From: Amylibacter sp. SFDW26
GTDB lineage: Bacteria > Pseudomonadota > Alphaproteobacteria > Rhodobacterales > Rhodobacteraceae
Direction of reading: 5' to 3'
Assembly: GCF_009184395.1 (NCBI RefSeq)
Contig: NZ_WEIC01000002.1
Span: 186,001 to 250,000 of the forward strand
Length of the DNA: 64,000 nucleotides
Part shown: one piece after another, positions 9,135 through 18,734 of the stretch
Numbering within the stretch: the stretch's first letter is position 1
Layout: each line of letters starts with the position of its first letter
Made by a program: the position numbers and the translations under genes
Notes under the pieces: model-generated
Database searches by the model: none
Told to the model about the DNA's origin: nothing
The model's input: the letters and a program-made list of their open reading frames with translations, nothing else

Positions 9135-10168
9135 CAATCATATTTAAACAAGGAGACATGTTCGAGGAACCCGTTCAGGCGACTGTGAATACAGTCAACT
9201 GCGTTGGCGTCATGGGCAAAGGTATTGCTCTTGAGTTTAAAAAAAGATGGCCTGCAAACTTTAAAGCTTATAAAAAAATCTGTGATGCAAAAGAGCTATC
9301 TCCTGGAACTTTATTCGTATTTGATACTCATGAACTATTTCCTCAGGATGGTCCTAGATATCTTATCAACTTTCCAACAAAAGCTCACTGGAGAGCAAAA
9401 TCTAAATACTCCTATGTAGAAGATGGCCTCGATGCTTTAGTTAAAGCTATTCGTGAGTACGGAATTAAATCAATAGCGATTCCACCACTTGGATGCGGTA
9501 ATGGTGGTCTAGAATGGGCTGACGTAAAGCCGCTGATTGTATCTAAACTCGGGAAACTAGATGATGTTGATATAATTATATTCCCACCCAAAAACTCAGT
9601 TGATGACCCTGAACATATCCATTCAGATTTTCCGATGACGTTTGAGCGTGCGGCTCTATTAAAAACCCTTGGTGACTTAGAGGGATACTTCGATGGTGTC
9701 TTTGATCGAATTTCCCTCCAAAAAATTGCCTACTTTCTTCAAGTTTTAGGTGTAAACTTTAACCTGAAATTTTCACGTAACCTACATGGTCCATATTCAG
9801 AAACACTCAAAAAAGCTTACTTAACTCTGGAAAGTAATGGGATGATTAGTGGGTTTACGGATGGTGATCGCTTATCACACGTAACACCTAGTGGTTACGC
9901 AGTTGCCGACGAGTATTTAACTACTACTCGCTCCAGTAATGGAGAAATCATCGATCGTTTAGATAAGTTAATTCAAGGTTACGAAAGCCCATACGGGCTT
10001 GAACTTCTTTCATCAGTTCATTGGCTGGCGCATCACGAGGGATATCACCCTGTAGAGAAAGTAGTCGAAGCAATGCAAAGCTGGAGTGAGCGAAAGCGTA
10101 ACTCTTTCGAGGAAGAGGCTATCAGAGTAGCTTATAGCCGTTTACAAAATGATGGCTTGCTACATTAA
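9131..10168 (+). CDS. darG: DarG macrodomain antitoxin (DNA ADP-ribosylglycohydrolase)
   Basis: A 345-residue two-domain protein. The N-terminal macrodomain (residues about 1-150) has VNTVNCVGVMGKGIALEFK and IAIPPLGCGNGGLEW, the ADP-ribose-binding loops of DarG, which removes the modification that DarT writes on DNA. The C-terminal half, with ISLQKIAYFLQVLG and NLHGPYSE, corresponds to the part of DarG that binds and neutralises the toxin. The ATG at 9131 overlaps the darT stop. In known systems darTG acts in phage defence, and this tRNA-linked cassette fits that role. Confidence 0.9.
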   Translation: MTIIFKQGDMFEEPVQATVNTVNCVGVMGKGIALEFKKRWPANFKAYKKICDAKELSPGTLFVFDTHELFPQDGPRYLINFPTKAHWRAKSKYSYVEDGLDALVKAIREYGIKSIAIPPLGCGNGGLEWADVKPLIVSKLGKLDDVDIIIFPPKNSVDDPEHIHSDFPMTFERAALLKTLGDLEGYFDGVFDRISLQKIAYFLQVLGVNFNLKFSRNLHGPYSETLKKAYLTLESNGMISGFTDGDRLSHVTPSGYAVADEYLTTTRSSNGEIIDRLDKLIQGYESPYGLELLSSVHWLAHHEGYHPVEKVVEAMQSWSERKRNSFEEEAIRVAYSRLQNDGLLH

Positions 10169-10498
10169 GGCTTAAATTACTTCGTACCAAACCAGTACCG
10201 TCAGCGCTCTTAAAAATCAGCTAAGACACTGTTAAATAATAGAAATTCAGAATCTGAGCAGCCCTTCGCTAAGGGGCAGGTTGCAGGTTCGAATCCCGCC
10301 AGAGTCACCACAAAAAACCTTTTAAAACAAATACCTTACGTTATTTTAATTAAAATTTTAATTCTATAACTAACGGGAATTTACGCAGAAAAATGAGCAA
10401 TAACGCATACAATCCGTACAATTCCCGTACAGTTAGTTCACGCTTCATTCAATTAGTTTTCAGAAAAAGATGGGGCACTTGAACTATCCTGTTTATTT
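10169..10498. other. Intergenic junction between the darTG cassette and the arginine/stress island
   Basis: About 330 bp without a gene. It contains the second direct repeat (10256-10434) with the tRNA remnant, and near 10186-10201 a further CGTACC...CAGTACCG pair resembling the CCGTACC elements inside both repeats. No ORF of coding character is seen. The FNR box and arcD promoter begin immediately to the right. Confidence 0.6.
10256..10434 (+). repeat. Direct repeat DR2 with degenerate tRNA-Arg 3' half (10256-10310)
   Basis: Positions 10256-10310 resemble nucleotides 23-77 of tRNA-Arg(CCT), ending in GTCACCA, followed by the same AACCTTTTAAAACAAA flank. The 5' half of the tRNA is missing and the anticodon loop lacks the universal T at position 33, so it is not a working tRNA. 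The T arm differs from the intact tRNA (GCAGG/CCCGC versus ACTGG/CCAGT), suggesting it came in with the element and is not a simple local copy. Confidence 0.78.
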
Positions 10499-10512
10499 TT
10501 GATTTCGATCAA
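10499..10512 (+). promoter_or_regulatory. FNR/FixK box upstream of the arc operon
   Basis: TTGATTTCGATCAA, a perfect TTGAT-N4-ATCAA palindrome. CATACT at 10534-10539 is a plausible -10 element, and a start near 10546 puts the box centre at about -41.5, the class II activator position. This implies activation of arcD and the genes behind it when oxygen is low. Confidence 0.85.
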
Positions 10513-10587
10513 AAAGTACAAATACTTTACTGACATACTTGGCCTTCAATTCGGTGACTAATCATTTAGAAACTCGAAGGAGATGTT

Positions 10588-12036
10588 ATGCCTGATGCTC
10601 ACATTCAACAAGAAACCTCATCATCACGCGCGGATTTAAAAGACCGATTTCCGTCTGCTTTTTCCATATTATTCGTTTTGATTTTAGTTATGTCCGCTCT
10701 CACATGGATTATTCCTGCGGGTCAGTATGACCGTGTTTCAAACCAAGCTTTGGGTAAAGATGTTCCAATCCCTGGCACCTATCAAGTTGTTGAAAGCACT
10801 CCGCAGAGTATCATTGATGTGTTTTTAGCCCCTATAGCTGGGTTTTATGACCCGTCTGAATATATCGCGAATGCTATAGATGTGTCTCTTTTTGTCTTAG
10901 TGATTGGTGGTTTTCTGGGGGTCGTCAATCAAACTGGCGCAATTAATACTGGTATTACATCGGCTATGACCCGCATGAAAGGGCGTGAAAAGTGGATGAT
11001 CCCTATTTTGATGGCGCTTTTTGCATTAGGCGGCACGACATATGGGATGGCAGAAGAAACTTTAGCATTCTATGCGATATTGATCCCAGTGATGATTGCT
11101 GCTGGGTATGATGCTGTGACGGGGGTTGCTGTCATTTTGATTGGTGCGGGGATTGGTGTTTTAGGGTCAACGATAAACCCGTTTGCAACAACAATTGCAT
11201 CTAATGCTGCAGGTATTCCGTTCACTGATGGTATGCCGCTTCGGCTGGCTATTCTAATATTAGGTTGGGTGATTTGTACGGCATTTGTCATGCGATATGC
11301 AGAACGTGTTAAGGACGACCCAAGTAGATCTATCGTTGCCGACCGACAAGAGGATAATATTACACATTTCCTTGGAGCGGGAGCTCAAGTTACGGAAGCA
11401 TTGTCCAAACGCCAAACTTTAGTACTTTTTCTGTTTGTAGCAACATTTGCGGTCATGGTTTGGGGGGTTGCATTGCAAGGGTGGTGGATGGCTGAAATGT
11501 CAGCCTTGTTCTTAGCGGCATCTCTGGTTGTTGGGATTGCAGGGTGGATCGGAGAAAAACCTTTTGTCGAAGCCTTTGTGAATGGTGCGCGCGACTTACT
11601 GGGTGTTGCCCTTATTATCGGGCTAGCGCGTGGCATCGTTGTTGTCATGGATGCAGGTAAAATTACAGATACTATTTTATTCACATCTGAAGAAGCTATT
11701 TCTGGGTATTCGGATATCGTCTTCATCAATGCGATGTATTGGATAGAGGTTTTGATGAGCTTCCTTGTGCCATCAACATCAGGGTTAGCCGTTCTAACAA
11801 TGCCTATTTTAGCCCCGCTTTCTGATTTTGCAGGTGTTGAACGGGACTTGGCCGTAACAGCCTATCAATCTGCTTCTGGTATTGTGAACTTGATTACACC
11901 GACATCTGCTGTTGTTGTAGGTGGGCTAGCCATTGGGCGGGTTCCTTATAACCGATGGCTGAAATTTATCGCACCACTTTTACTGATCTTAACTGTGTTC
12001 ATTATGGTCTGTTTAAGTATCGGAGTGGTGTTATGA
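10588..12036 (+). CDS. arcD: YfcC/ArcD-type transporter, probable arginine-ornithine antiporter
   Basis: A 482-residue polytopic membrane protein of the DcuC/ArcD/YfcC superfamily with about 12 hydrophobic segments, beginning with [20 protein letters not shown]. Family-like segments include [15 protein letters not shown] and a glycine-rich [17 protein letters not shown]. Its place as first gene of an arginine deiminase operon argues for arginine uptake coupled to ornithine export. The ribosome-binding site GAAGGAG lies at 10576-10582. Its stop overlaps the arcA start (ATGA). The exact substrate is inferred from context. Confidence 0.82.
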   Translation: MPDAHIQQETSSSRADLKDRFPSAFSILFVLILVMSALTWIIPAGQYDRVSNQALGKDVPIPGTYQVVESTPQSIIDVFLAPIAGFYDPSEYIANAIDVSLFVLVIGGFLGVVNQTGAINTGITSAMTRMKGREKWMIPILMALFALGGTTYGMAEETLAFYAILIPVMIAAGYDAVTGVAVILIGAGIGVLGSTINPFATTIASNAAGIPFTDGMPLRLAILILGWVICTAFVMRYAERVKDDPSRSIVADRQEDNITHFLGAGAQVTEALSKRQTLVLFLFVATFAVMVWGVALQGWWMAEMSALFLAASLVVGIAGWIGEKPFVEAFVNGARDLLGVALIIGLARGIVVVMDAGKITDTILFTSEEAISGYSDIVFINAMYWIEVLMSFLVPSTSGLAVLTMPILAPLSDFAGVERDLAVTAYQSASGIVNLITPTSAVVVGGLAIGRVPYNRWLKFIAPLLLILTVFIMVCLSIGVVL

Positions 12037-13253
12037 GTGACTTGGGTGTTTATTCAGAAATTGGAAAGCTGCATAAAGTTATTGTCTCTAGGCCGGGGCT
12101 TGCACACGAACGTTTGACGCCAGAGAACTGCAATTCCTTACTTTTTGATGATGTATTTTGGGTGGAGCAAGCGCGAAGAGATCACGCTGATTTTTGTCAA
12201 AAGATGGAAGAACGTGGCGTTGAGACCTTAGAAGTACGCGATTTATTAACCACAATCTTGAAACAAAAAAGATCCCGCAACTGGATTTTGAACAGATGTA
12301 TTACTGTTGACGATGTTGGTGTGGGAATGCTCGATGAGTTTTTAGGTTGGTGCGAGGCGATGCCCGCTGAAGAATTGGCTAATTTCCTGATTGGAGGAAT
12401 AGCAATTCATGACATCCCATTTACACCGAGTGGCATGGTTGCCTCTGTACTCGGGCCTGAAGGTTTCATATTGCCACCGCTCCCAAATATGATGTTCACC
12501 CGAGACACATCATGCTGGATATATGGCGGTGTAACATTGAATCCGATGCGCTGGCCTGCACGCCAACAAGAGATGCTATTAATGGCTGCTATTTATCATT
12601 TTCATCCAATGTTTCGCAAAATACCCGTTTGGTGGGGCGGTTATGATCAAAACCATAAATCCGCATATCTTGAAGGTGGTGATGTCATGCCTATCGGTAA
12701 TGGCGTAGTATTGATGGGAATGGGGGAACGCACGACGCCGCAAGCCGTAAGCCAAGTGAGTAATGCTCTTTTTACGGCCGGTGCAGCCGAACATGTTATT
12801 GGATGTGTTCTTCCAAAATCCAGATCAGCGATGCATTTAGATACGGTTTTCACATTGTGTGACCGTGATATTGCCACAAGTTTTACAGATGTTGCGCAGG
12901 CATTGACTTGCTTTTCTATTCGACCAGATAAGCGCGAAGGTCAGTTAGATATTCGCTTAGAAGATCGCCTTTTTTATGATGTTGTTTCAGAGGCATTAGG
13001 TATTCGGAAGCTGCGCATTATTCCAACGGGCGGCGATACATATGAACAAGCACGTGAACAATGGGATGATGGGAATAATGTTGTCGCCTTAGAGCCAGGT
13101 GTGGTGGTCGGATATGAACGCAACACATACACCAATAATCTTTTACGTGATGCTGGAATAGAAGTGATCACCGTACGTGGTTCCGAGCTGGGACGTGGGC
13201 GAGGCGGAGGACATTGTATGACTTGCCCCATCCAACGTGACCCTGTTGATTGA
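12033..13253 (+). CDS. arcA: Arginine deiminase
   Basis: A 406-residue enzyme that hydrolyses arginine to citrulline and ammonia, the first step of arginine fermentation. Seen: the N-terminal [40 protein letters not shown] and the C-terminal GGGHCMTCP, which carries the catalytic cysteine. All are hallmark motifs of bacterial ADI. I chose ATG 12033, which overlaps the transporter stop, rather than codons further upstream that lie inside arcD. Translation is probably coupled. Confidence 0.96.
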   Translation: MSDLGVYSEIGKLHKVIVSRPGLAHERLTPENCNSLLFDDVFWVEQARRDHADFCQKMEERGVETLEVRDLLTTILKQKRSRNWILNRCITVDDVGVGMLDEFLGWCEAMPAEELANFLIGGIAIHDIPFTPSGMVASVLGPEGFILPPLPNMMFTRDTSCWIYGGVTLNPMRWPARQQEMLLMAAIYHFHPMFRKIPVWWGGYDQNHKSAYLEGGDVMPIGNGVVLMGMGERTTPQAVSQVSNALFTAGAAEHVIGCVLPKSRSAMHLDTVFTLCDRDIATSFTDVAQALTCFSIRPDKREGQLDIRLEDRLFYDVVSEALGIRKLRIIPTGGDTYEQAREQWDDGNNVVALEPGVVVGYERNTYTNNLLRDAGIEVITVRGSELGRGRGGGHCMTCPIQRDPVD

Positions 13254-13267
13254 TAAAGGAATATATT

Positions 13268-14269
13268 ATGTCATTAAATCTTAGAAACAGAAGCTTTCTG
13301 ACACTACGGGATTTTACGGGTGATGAGATTGTATTTCTGTTAAAGCTCTCAGCTGATTTAAAGTCCGCAAAATATGCGGGTACTGAACAGCCACTTTTAA
13401 ATGGGAAAGAGATTGCACTAATCTTTGAAAAAGATTCAACGCGTACACGCGTAGGGTTTGAAGTTGCGGCGCATGATCAAGGTGCACATGTAACATATTT
13501 AGGCCCATCTGGATCACATTTAGGGAAAAAGGAAACCGTAAAAGATACCGCGCGCGTTTTAGGGCGTGTGTACGATGCAATTGAATATCGCGGGTTTGGA
13601 CAATCCATTGTTGAAGAATTGGCGCAATGGTCGGGTGTACCAGTGTATAATGGTTTGACCGATACATTTCACCCAACACAAATTTTAGCGGATTTGCTGA
13701 CTATGCGTGAACATAGCGATAAATCTTTGCGTGAAATTGCTTTTTGTTTCCTTGGAGATGTCGGGAACAATATGGGCGTATCTCTTTTAATAGGCGCTGC
13801 GAAACTTGGGATGAGCGTCAGGCTTTGTGGTCCAAAGTCATCTTGGCCAGATGCTCAAATCATATCAGATGCAAAGCTCGATGCAGCAAAGACTGGTGCT
13901 CGAATTACCATAACTGATGATTTGGAAAGAGGGATAAAAGGATGCGATTTTATATATACGGATGTCTGGGTTTCTATGGGAGAGCCAGAAGGTGTTTGGG
14001 CCGACCGTATTGCGCAGATGAAGCCATATCAAGTGACAGAAAAAGTAATGAAAATGGCTGGTAATCCTCATGTTAAATTCATGCATTGCTTACCTGCATG
14101 CCACAACTCCGATACGGAGATTGGTCAACTTATAAAGACAAAGCACGGATTAGAGGCACTTGAAGTAACCGAGGATGTGTTTGAAAGCCCTGCATCAATC
14201 GTTTTTGATCAAGCAGAAAACCGGATGCACACAATTAAAGCCGTTCTTGTGGCCACATTAGGAGGATAG
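13268..14269 (+). CDS. arcB: Ornithine carbamoyltransferase, catabolic
   Basis: A 333-residue enzyme that converts citrulline and phosphate to ornithine and carbamoyl phosphate. Seen: the carbamoyl-phosphate loop [10 protein letters not shown], the FHPTQILAD motif and FMHCLPAC near the C-terminus, with length and [13 protein letters not shown] typical of the catabolic type. ATG 13268 has AAAGGA 8 bp upstream, so I prefer it to the codon at 13250. It lies 14 bp after arcA in the arc operon. Confidence 0.95.
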   Translation: MSLNLRNRSFLTLRDFTGDEIVFLLKLSADLKSAKYAGTEQPLLNGKEIALIFEKDSTRTRVGFEVAAHDQGAHVTYLGPSGSHLGKKETVKDTARVLGRVYDAIEYRGFGQSIVEELAQWSGVPVYNGLTDTFHPTQILADLLTMREHSDKSLREIAFCFLGDVGNNMGVSLLIGAAKLGMSVRLCGPKSSWPDAQIISDAKLDAAKTGARITITDDLERGIKGCDFIYTDVWVSMGEPEGVWADRIAQMKPYQVTEKVMKMAGNPHVKFMHCLPACHNSDTEIGQLIKTKHGLEALEVTEDVFESPASIVFDQAENRMHTIKAVLVATLGG

Positions 14270-14275
14270 GATATC

Positions 14276-15184
14276 ATGCGAGTTATAATTGCACTTGGTG
14301 GTAATGCTTTATTACGGCGCGGCGAGAGGATGACTGCGAAAAATCAACGCGTGAATATTCGTGCAGCAGCAAAGTCTATCGTTAAAATCATCAGAGATGG
14401 CCATCAAGTTGTCATAACCCATGGCAATGGCCCACAAATTGGTCTTTTGGCTTTGCAAATGGAACGGCAAAGTGACCCAACGGCCTTTCCTTTGGATGTA
14501 TTAGGGGCTGAAACCGATGGAATGATCGGATATGTTTTGCAACAAGAATTGGACAACCTGTTAGGTGAAAAGATTGAAATTGCAACCTTGCTTACACAAA
14601 TTGAAGTAAAGCCATCTGATACTGCGTTTTTTAAGCCAACAAAACCAATTGGCCCAATTTACACCGAAGAAGAAGCAAAGCGTCTAAAGCATCAACGCGG
14701 ATGGCATATAGCTCAAGACGGTGAGGCATGGCGCCGTGTCATTGCATCACCTAAACCTATTCGTATTCTTGAAATGGGTGTTATCCAAAAGCTTGTTAAT
14801 CTTGATGTTGTTGTTATTTGTGCAGGAGGTGGGGGTATACCCGTTGTAAGGCGGCGTGATGACAGTTTTTTTGGTGTAGAAGCAGTCATCGATAAGGATC
14901 GTGCAAGCTGCTTGCTTGCCGAAGGTCTGAAAGCAGATGCGTTGCTTATGCTTACAGATGTGGATGCCGTATATTCCGAATGGGGCAGTGATAATGCAAA
15001 GCCTATTCACCACATCACGAGCTCTGATTTAAAGCAAATGACTTTTGCAGAAGGCTCTATGGCACCTAAAGTTGAGGCAGCTATTCGCTTTGTTGAAAAA
15101 ACAGGAGGTGTGGCTGGAATTGGTGCACTATCCGATGCATCAGAAATTTTGAACGGAACAAAAGGTACTATTGTCAAACAATAG
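14276..15184 (+). CDS. arcC: Carbamate kinase
   Basis: A 302-residue amino-acid-kinase-family enzyme that makes ATP from carbamoyl phosphate, the energy-yielding last step of the arginine deiminase pathway. Seen: IIALGGNALLRRGE at the N-terminus, THGNGPQIGLL, and VICAGGGGIPVV around residue 180. Length and motifs are normal. It follows arcB after 6 bp. With arcA and arcB this gives a complete pathway for anaerobic ATP generation from arginine. Confidence 0.95.
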   Translation: MRVIIALGGNALLRRGERMTAKNQRVNIRAAAKSIVKIIRDGHQVVITHGNGPQIGLLALQMERQSDPTAFPLDVLGAETDGMIGYVLQQELDNLLGEKIEIATLLTQIEVKPSDTAFFKPTKPIGPIYTEEEAKRLKHQRGWHIAQDGEAWRRVIASPKPIRILEMGVIQKLVNLDVVVICAGGGGIPVVRRRDDSFFGVEAVIDKDRASCLLAEGLKADALLMLTDVDAVYSEWGSDNAKPIHHITSSDLKQMTFAEGSMAPKVEAAIRFVEKTGGVAGIGALSDASEILNGTKGTIVKQ

Positions 15185-15193
15185 GGGATGATA

Positions 15194-15601
15194 ATGTTTA
15201 CAGCATTAAAGGCTGGCTTGTTTTACTTTCTAGTTATTTTCATTGCAGGATCTATTTTGGGAATTGGTCGCAATGTATTGCTGGTTCCATGGATAGGGGA
15301 AATTGCTTCAGTCCTTTGGGAAATCCCTGTCATGCTTTTTATTGCGTGGTTCGTGTCATCTTATGTCATCGAAAAACTCGAAGTAGAACCAACGATAATC
15401 GCAAGATTGATAATGGGTGGTGTTGCATTGGCACTTTTGATTGTCGGAGAATTAAGTCTGTCGATATATATGACCTATTTAACATCAGATATGTCTACTG
15501 CTTTATATCGCGATACGAAAAGTATTTTAGGTCTTCTTGCTCAAATTACAGCAGCATTTTTTCCTTTATTACAAAGCTACAAAAGAAAGACGTTTGATTA
15601 A
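15194..15601 (+). CDS. Small integral membrane protein of unknown function
   Basis: About 135 residues with four predicted transmembrane stretches (for example [19 protein letters not shown] and [17 protein letters not shown]). I do not recognise a catalytic motif. It is placed 9 bp after arcC and shares the arc operon orientation. AGGGG at 15183-15187 fits the ATG at 15194 better than the one at 15188. It could aid transport or pH adaptation, but nothing in the sequence says so. Confidence 0.7.
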   Translation: MFTALKAGLFYFLVIFIAGSILGIGRNVLLVPWIGEIASVLWEIPVMLFIAWFVSSYVIEKLEVEPTIIARLIMGGVALALLIVGELSLSIYMTYLTSDMSTALYRDTKSILGLLAQITAAFFPLLQSYKRKTFD

Positions 15602-15641
15602 GGTCAAAGCGTTACTTCTGAATATAATTTACGCAGGTCAT

Positions 15642-16367
15642 ATGCCTGTTTCTAAAAATAAGCCTAGGGAAATTTTCAAGATATCCCATCTCTCCAAGAT
15701 TTATCGAACTGGAGAAGTAGAAGTACGGGCAATGAATGATGTGTCTCTAGACATGATAGAAGGGGAAATGACGGTTCTTTTGGGACCGTCTGGTAGTGGG
15801 AAGTCAACCTTTTTAAATATTGTTGGAGGGTTGGATCAGGCAAGCAGTGGAACTGTATTTTTTAAGGATATGGAACTTACATCCTTTAATGAAAGACAGT
15901 TAACACGATATCGACGTGATCATGTAGGGTTTGTCTTTCAGTTTTATAATCTTATTCCCAGCCTGACAGCATGGGAAAATGTTGCATTGGTTACAGAGGT
16001 TTCGAAAAACCCAATGAAGGCTGGTGATGCGCTGGCAATGGTTGGCCTTGAAAACAGGATGACACATTTCCCTGCACAACTTTCAGGAGGCGAGCAACAA
16101 CGTGTTGCTATTGCGCGTGCGATTGCCAAGCGGCCAGAGGTTTTACTTTGTGATGAGCCAACGGGAGCGCTAGATTCCAAGACAGGCATTATCGTTCTTG
16201 ATGCATTGACAAAAGTGAATGAAGAGCTGGGTACAACAACCGCAATCATTACGCATAATGCGGGCATTCAGAAAATTGCCCATAGAGTCATTTCTTTTTT
16301 GGATGGCAAGCTTTCAAACTGTCACGAAAACAAATCGCGGATTAAGCCTGCAGAAGTGGTTTGGTAG
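15642..16367 (+). CDS. ABC transporter ATP-binding protein (LolD/MacB type)
   Basis: A 241-residue ATPase of the MacB/LolD group. Walker A is GPSGSGKST, the signature is [16 protein letters not shown], and Walker B is [12 protein letters not shown], the usual wording of FtsX-partner ATPases. I chose ATG 15642 ([10 protein letters not shown]); earlier in-frame codons lie in the preceding gene. It is followed after 2 bp by its FtsX-type permease and then by a HlyD-like adaptor, so the three form one system of the MacAB or DevABC kind, apparently in the arc transcription unit. Confidence 0.9.
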   Translation: MPVSKNKPREIFKISHLSKIYRTGEVEVRAMNDVSLDMIEGEMTVLLGPSGSGKSTFLNIVGGLDQASSGTVFFKDMELTSFNERQLTRYRRDHVGFVFQFYNLIPSLTAWENVALVTEVSKNPMKAGDALAMVGLENRMTHFPAQLSGGEQQRVAIARAIAKRPEVLLCDEPTGALDSKTGIIVLDALTKVNEELGTTTAIITHNAGIQKIAHRVISFLDGKLSNCHENKSRIKPAEVVW

Positions 16368-16369
16368 CC

Positions 16370-18733
16370 ATGCGCGTTCTTGATAGAAAAATAATTCGTG
16401 ATATCTGGCGTTTATGGGCGCAAGTTCTGGCCGTTGCATTGGTTATGGCATGTGGTGCAGCAACAATCATTATGGCTGTCGGGGCTTATCGGTCTTTGGA
16501 TGAAACACGTGACGCTTTTTATGATCGGTATAAGTTTGGGTCTGTCTTTGCCTCGGCTGTCCGGGCACCAAATCATTTGAAGTCAAGGATCGAAGCTATT
16601 TCGGGAGTATCTGGAGCAGAGCTTAGGATCGTTAAACCTGTTCTTTTGGATGTGATTGGAATGAAAGAACCAGGGTCTGGTATTGCGGTTTCAATACCAG
16701 ATCATCGCATGACTAAGGTGAACCAGCTTTATGTACGACAAGGTAGATTACCCGAACCAGGGCGTGGGGTTGAAGTTGCTGTTGTTGAATCATTTGCAAA
16801 GGCACATGGTTTTGTTCCAGGCGATCAATTTGGCACAATAATTAACGGAAAAAAACTAACGTTAAACATCGTTGGTATCGTTTTGTCGCCAGAGTATATT
16901 TATTCGCTTGGGCCAGGGGAAATGGTACCTAATCCCAAAATATTTGGAGTTTTTTACATATCTGAAGAAGTCTTGAGGGGGCTCTTTGATATGGAAGGGA
17001 GTTTCAATGATTTGAGCATTACAACAATGCGCAACACAGAGTTAGAAAGTGTCATCAAAGATATTGACGCGTTGTTGGAACCATATGGTGGAGTCGGTGC
17101 GTATGATAGAGAAGATCAAGCCTCGAATGCTTTCCTAGACGCAGAGTTAGATCAGCTTCGTGCTATGGCAAAAATTATCCCACCTATATTTTTATTTGTC
17201 TCCGCATTCTTAGTTAACATGATTTTATCACGATTGATTGCTCTTGAAAGAGAACATGTGGGTTTATTCAAGGCCCTTGGGTATGGCAATATTGCCATTG
17301 GTGGGCATTATGCAAAGCTGGTTATAGTGATTGCCATAATAGGTATCCTTATTGGGTCTGGTGCCGGTTTATGGCTTGGTATGGGTTTAACCCGACTTTA
17401 TGCAAGCTTTTACTCGTATCCATTTTTACTTTTCGAACAAAGTTATGATCTATATGTTTTGTCTGCTGGGATTACTTTAACCGCAGCACTCTCAGGAGCT
17501 GTGAAATCAATTTGGTCCGTTGTTATCCTTCCGCCTGCGGTTGCGATGCGACCTCAGGCACCGACACGTTATAAAAGCCTCTTTGTAGGGCGGATGAATT
17601 TCACGCGCATCTTTTCGCAACTGACAACAATGGCGTTTCGACATATTATAAGATGGCCCGTACGTTTTCTGATGACAACTTTTGGCACAGCATTGTCGGT
17701 AGCATTGCTGGTCACGTCTTTGTTTTCGTATGATTCAATTGAAGATATGATTGATGTTATATTCTTTCAAACGGACCGTCAGGATGTAACGCTTACGTTT
17801 TCTGATGACCGTGGGCAGGACGTTTTATGGCTGGTCAATAAATTACCTGGGGTGGTTAGGGTCGAACCCTTTCGAGCTACTCCAGTTAAACTTAAAAATG
17901 GGCACCGCACGATGCAAATGTCACTACTTGCCCTGTCGCATGAAACGGACTTATCGCAAATACTGGATATCGATTCAGCACCAATGGAGCCGCCAAAAAA
18001 CGGACTGGTTATATCAGAACGTGTGGCTGATAAATTGCATTTAAATCTTGGCGATTTGGTTGATGTGGTTCTGACCAAGAAAAGCAACCGTATTGCAAGC
18101 CTGCCTATTTCGGGAATAGCCCAAAGCTATGTTGGGTTAACGGCTTATATGTCGTTTGAAGCACTCAATCGTGTGATGCGTGATGGTCAAAGGGTATCTG
18201 GCGCGCGCATAAAAATTGACGAGGCAAAGCTTGATGAGTTTTATGAAGCGGTGAAAGAAACACCCGTGATTGCATCAACAGCTTTGCAAGATATTTCAAG
18301 GGATAAGTTCCGTGAAACCATTGAGCAAAACATCACAACGATGACATCCGTTTATATTGTACTTGCCGTTATTATTACATTTGGAGTGATTTATAATTCT
18401 GCCAGAATTCAGTTGTCTGAACGCGCAAGAGAATTAGCGAGCTTGAGAGTTTTTGGATTTACGCGGGCAGAAGTATCAAGTGTTTTGATGGTAGAACTCG
18501 CCATTATAGTTTTGCTTGCGCAACCTCTTGGGTGGTTACTTGGCTACGCATTATCGTGGTCAGTGGTGAAAGGGTTTGAAACCGATCTTTTCCGTATTCC
18601 TCTTGTTGTAAATGCAAATACTTTTGCATGGGCTAGCGTTGTCGTGCTGACTGCTGCGCTGGTTTCAGCCTTAATCGTCCGGCGTCGTATCGACCATTTG
18701 GACTTAATCAGCGTTTTAAAAACGAGGGAGTGA
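16370..18733 (+). CDS. FtsX/MacB-type ABC transporter permease
   Basis: A 787-residue permease with two FtsX domains. Hydrophobic segments lie near the N-terminus (LAVALVMACGAATIIMAVG), around 270-390 and in the last 120 residues, with large extracytoplasmic domains between them. This layout fits mechanotransmission ABC systems that export lipoproteins, lipids or peptides and not typical import permeases. ATG 16370 is preferred over TTG 16361. It starts 2 bp after the ATPase gene and ends 1 bp before the adaptor gene. Confidence 0.88.
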   Translation: MRVLDRKIIRDIWRLWAQVLAVALVMACGAATIIMAVGAYRSLDETRDAFYDRYKFGSVFASAVRAPNHLKSRIEAISGVSGAELRIVKPVLLDVIGMKEPGSGIAVSIPDHRMTKVNQLYVRQGRLPEPGRGVEVAVVESFAKAHGFVPGDQFGTIINGKKLTLNIVGIVLSPEYIYSLGPGEMVPNPKIFGVFYISEEVLRGLFDMEGSFNDLSITTMRNTELESVIKDIDALLEPYGGVGAYDREDQASNAFLDAELDQLRAMAKIIPPIFLFVSAFLVNMILSRLIALEREHVGLFKALGYGNIAIGGHYAKLVIVIAIIGILIGSGAGLWLGMGLTRLYASFYSYPFLLFEQSYDLYVLSAGITLTAALSGAVKSIWSVVILPPAVAMRPQAPTRYKSLFVGRMNFTRIFSQLTTMAFRHIIRWPVRFLMTTFGTALSVALLVTSLFSYDSIEDMIDVIFFQTDRQDVTLTFSDDRGQDVLWLVNKLPGVVRVEPFRATPVKLKNGHRTMQMSLLALSHETDLSQILDIDSAPMEPPKNGLVISERVADKLHLNLGDLVDVVLTKKSNRIASLPISGIAQSYVGLTAYMSFEALNRVMRDGQRVSGARIKIDEAKLDEFYEAVKETPVIASTALQDISRDKFRETIEQNITTMTSVYIVLAVIITFGVIYNSARIQLSERARELASLRVFGFTRAEVSSVLMVELAIIVLLAQPLGWLLGYALSWSVVKGFETDLFRIPLVVNANTFAWASVVVLTAALVSALIVRRRIDHLDLISVLKTRE

Positions 18734-18734
18734 T

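Noticed and set aside
10256-10310. A second functional tRNA gene
   Set aside because: The 5' half (acceptor 5' strand and most of the D arm) is missing and the anticodon loop lacks T33, so it cannot fold into a complete tRNA. The same holds for 38801-38852.
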